From the NCBI GenBank assembly GCA_041156125.1, contig JBEVTI010000025.1, positions 1 to 64,000 on the forward strand: a stretch of DNA of 64,000 bases. The letters are read 5' to 3'. Of this stretch, positions 62,008 through 64,000 are shown in pieces (the first letter of the stretch is position 1; each line of letters begins with the position of its first letter). The notes beneath the pieces were generated by a model that saw nothing but the letters and a program-made list of their open reading frames with translations, was not told where the DNA came from and did no database searches. The position numbers and the translations under genes were made by a program. This stretch comes from Paraktedonobacter carboxidivorans. Its GTDB lineage: Bacteria; Chloroflexota; Ktedonobacteria; Ktedonobacterales; Ktedonobacteraceae.

Positions 62008-64000
62008 ATGCCAGTATCTCGTCACCCCTGGATGGATGTGTTCAGGCGCTCCTGGAAAGAGGCCCTGCGCTTCGATCTCTCGCAGATCATGATCTTGCCG
62101 GCCTTGCGCGGTTCGCTGAGCATTGTCTTGCCATTAATCATAGGCATCGCAACCGGCTACACTGTCGAGGGCGCGACACTCGCTGGCGGGGCGGCTCTGT
62201 GGACAATTGTGAACACCACGAGTGCCAGTCATGGGCGCTTCTCAGTTGTGTCAGCATGGCGGCGGGTGCCTTGCTTGGCTCAGTCATCGGCAATATCCCC
62301 CTGCTACCAATCCTGGTCGTAGGTCTTGCCGCATTTGTGGCTGGCTTATTGGTCGCCGTCAGCATACCTGTGACCATGATCGGCATACAGGCAGTGGTCG
62401 GCATAGTCATTCTGATGTCCTTTGCGCGCGACCCCCTTCACGCTCTGTTGCAAGCGCTCCTTATCTTCGCGGGCGCACTCTTCGCCTTTCTGATCGAAAC
62501 GCTTTTCTCGCCCTGGCGACGTACCGGCGCTGAACGCAGGAGCCTGGCGCGCAGCTTTCAGCTCCTCTCCGAGATGGCCAGCGCGACTTTCGCTAAGCGG
62601 GAGGCATCCAGTCGGAGGCTACGAGTAGGGTTAGTCCAATCCCAGGCCATTCTCTTCGAGCGCGACGATCATCGCCCGCAGGGGAGAGCACTTTTCGCAA
62701 TCTATGATCTGGCCGAACAGATGCGCCTGCTGCTGCTCGTCGTACAGCAACTGGAGCAGACTATAAGGGAACAGTCAAGCGAGCCAGGAGAAGAGATCAA
62801 CAATCTGGAACAGATCCTGGGCGAACTCTCCAGGCAATTTCAACGCGTCTCCGAGTATCTTCTACAAAGCGCCAGAACAAAGGGAGACGAAAAGCGGCCA
62901 GCGCCAGCAAACGAGAGACTCGCAGCGCTCCTCGCTCAGGCACAGCAATTGCAGTCAAGTTCGCCTGAACAGCAGGCACTCTTGCAAAACGTCCTGACGT
63001 ACTACGAGCGCATGGTGCGCCTCTGGTACAGGATCGAGCTCCTGGCGCAGACGTGGCGCGCTCCCGATCACAAAGTGCTCGCGGAATATACGCTCCATCG
63101 GCACTCGGTACGGGCAGAGCTAGCCAATGTATGGGCAATTCTCAAAGCGAACCTCACGGGCCGTTCAACGACGTTTCGCCATGCCGTACGCCTGCCTGGG
63201 CGTGACACTCGCGCTGGCGACCACGCTCTATCGTATTCCAGGCTGGCCGCTTGCACTCGGCTACTGGATACCATTCACCGCCTTTCTCGTGCTCAAGCCG
63301 GACTTCAATACGACGCTCACGCGGAGTGCCTCGCGCGTCATCGGGACACTGATTGGGGTGATCCTCGCCACGTTACTACTTGCGGCACTGCAGCCGACGC
63401 CCGCCGGACTTGTGCTGATCATTGCGATTACTGCCTTGATTACCCTGGCAAGCTTCTTTGTCAATTATGCTCTCTACTCTGTGATTATCACAATTGCGGC
63501 GGTATGCTTGCTGGCCCTGGTCGCGCCCGATCCACTGATCAATGGGATCGATCGCGGCATCGACACGCTGATTGGCGGCGCGTTAGCAATACTGATGTTC
63601 CTGATCTGCCCACCTGGGAGCACACGCGCATCTATGCCAACCTTGCCGCGCGTGTCGATACGCTACGCAAGCACTTTCTGGCCATTATGGAGAACTATAT
63701 TCATCCCGAAGCCTCGACCGCGCAACAGATTGAACGTACCCATCGTGAGTCCCGCCTCGCTGTCACGAACGTCGAGTCCTCGCTGGAGCGTGCCACCCAC
63801 GAACCCTCCGCGCCCTACTTCGATGTGGTCCAGGTGTATGGACTGCTGGAGGCGCTCAGTTCGATCTCGTTAAATGTGCTGGCCCTGGAGGGCTATCTGC
63901 TCAACGACGTGACGCTGCCAGCCGCCACGCGCGAGCATCTGAGCCTGTTCGTCAAAGAGGTAGACAAGACGATGCAACACCTCAGCCACTCGCTCGCGAT
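62008..64000 (+). pseudogene. FUSC-type (aromatic acid exporter-like) membrane protein, frameshifted, cut by window edge
   Basis: Four overlapping frames together give one FUSC-like protein. The first (from ATG 62008) gives the first membrane segments up to GGAALWTIV. After about 62210 the frame must change to continue as WALLSCVSMAAGALLGS, VGLAAFVAGLLVAVSI and a long cytoplasmic helical region. Near 63190 it changes back, giving TLALATTLYRIPGW, PFTAFLVLKPDF and the second membrane block. Near 63612 it changes again into WEHTRIYANLAARVDTLRKHFLAIM. Each piece is in the expected order, so the gene is either a recent pseudogene or the sequence has three indel errors. FUSC proteins export aromatic or other organic acids. 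It continues past the right edge. Confidence 0.7.

Overview
The window most resembles a large Chloroflexota genome of the Ktedonobacteria type. That is inference, from the mix of gene families (a MalT/LuxR-type ATPase regulator, a TIR-STAND-TPR protein, PLL-like secreted propellers, DUF5679, GH3 glucosidase, multi-domain NRPS, heavy mobile-element debris). No rRNA or other taxonomic marker is present.

Region 1 (1-8.5 kb) is eroded accessory DNA. It holds a cut-off VWA gene abutting a ClpB/ClpC fragment, a hairpin-bearing MITE-like repeat, an IscB-like nuclease remnant next to a group II intron 3' end, a secreted beta-propeller protein, a solute-binding protein lacking its first lobe, a two-gene membrane/zinc-ribbon unit, a VOC protein and fragments of a GNAT enzyme and a Mur ligase.

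Region 2 (8.5-24.9 kb) looks like a defence island. A type I restriction-modification operon (hsdR-hsdM-hsdS plus a small fourth gene) has an HsdR with a pseudo-ImmA/IrrE N-terminus and a nuclease motif lacking its Glu and Lys. A second, inverted MITE copy follows, then a TIR-NB-ARC-TPR protein, then a two-gene unit: an 1838-residue DnaQ-DinG-RecQ fusion overlapped by a 515-residue winged-helix partner.

Region 3 (25-51.2 kb) holds a SnoaL-like protein and a large LuxR-type regulator divergent from a hybrid NRPS-PKS cluster. The cluster reads: three tandem paralogous glycosyltransferases, MFS exporter, MbtH, small unknown, NRPS (A-T-C-A-T), PKS (KS-dead AT-ACP), NRPS (C-A-T-E-like), SbnB/ornithine-cyclodeaminase-like dehydrogenase, ComA and ComB. 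ComA/ComB make 3-sulfolactate from phosphoenolpyruvate and sulfite, so the cluster may build a sulfonate-containing glycopeptide-polyketide. This is the leading candidate for an undescribed system.

Region 4 (51.4-56.4 kb) is a probable sugar-acid catabolic set: hydroxypyruvate-isomerase-like protein, SMP-30 lactonase, two zinc dehydrogenases and a galactonate-dehydratase-like enolase. Region 5 (56.7-64 kb) has two proteins sharing a short Gly/Asn-rich N-terminal motif, a PA14-containing GH3 beta-glucosidase, and a FUSC-type transporter gene broken by three apparent frameshifts and running off the right edge.
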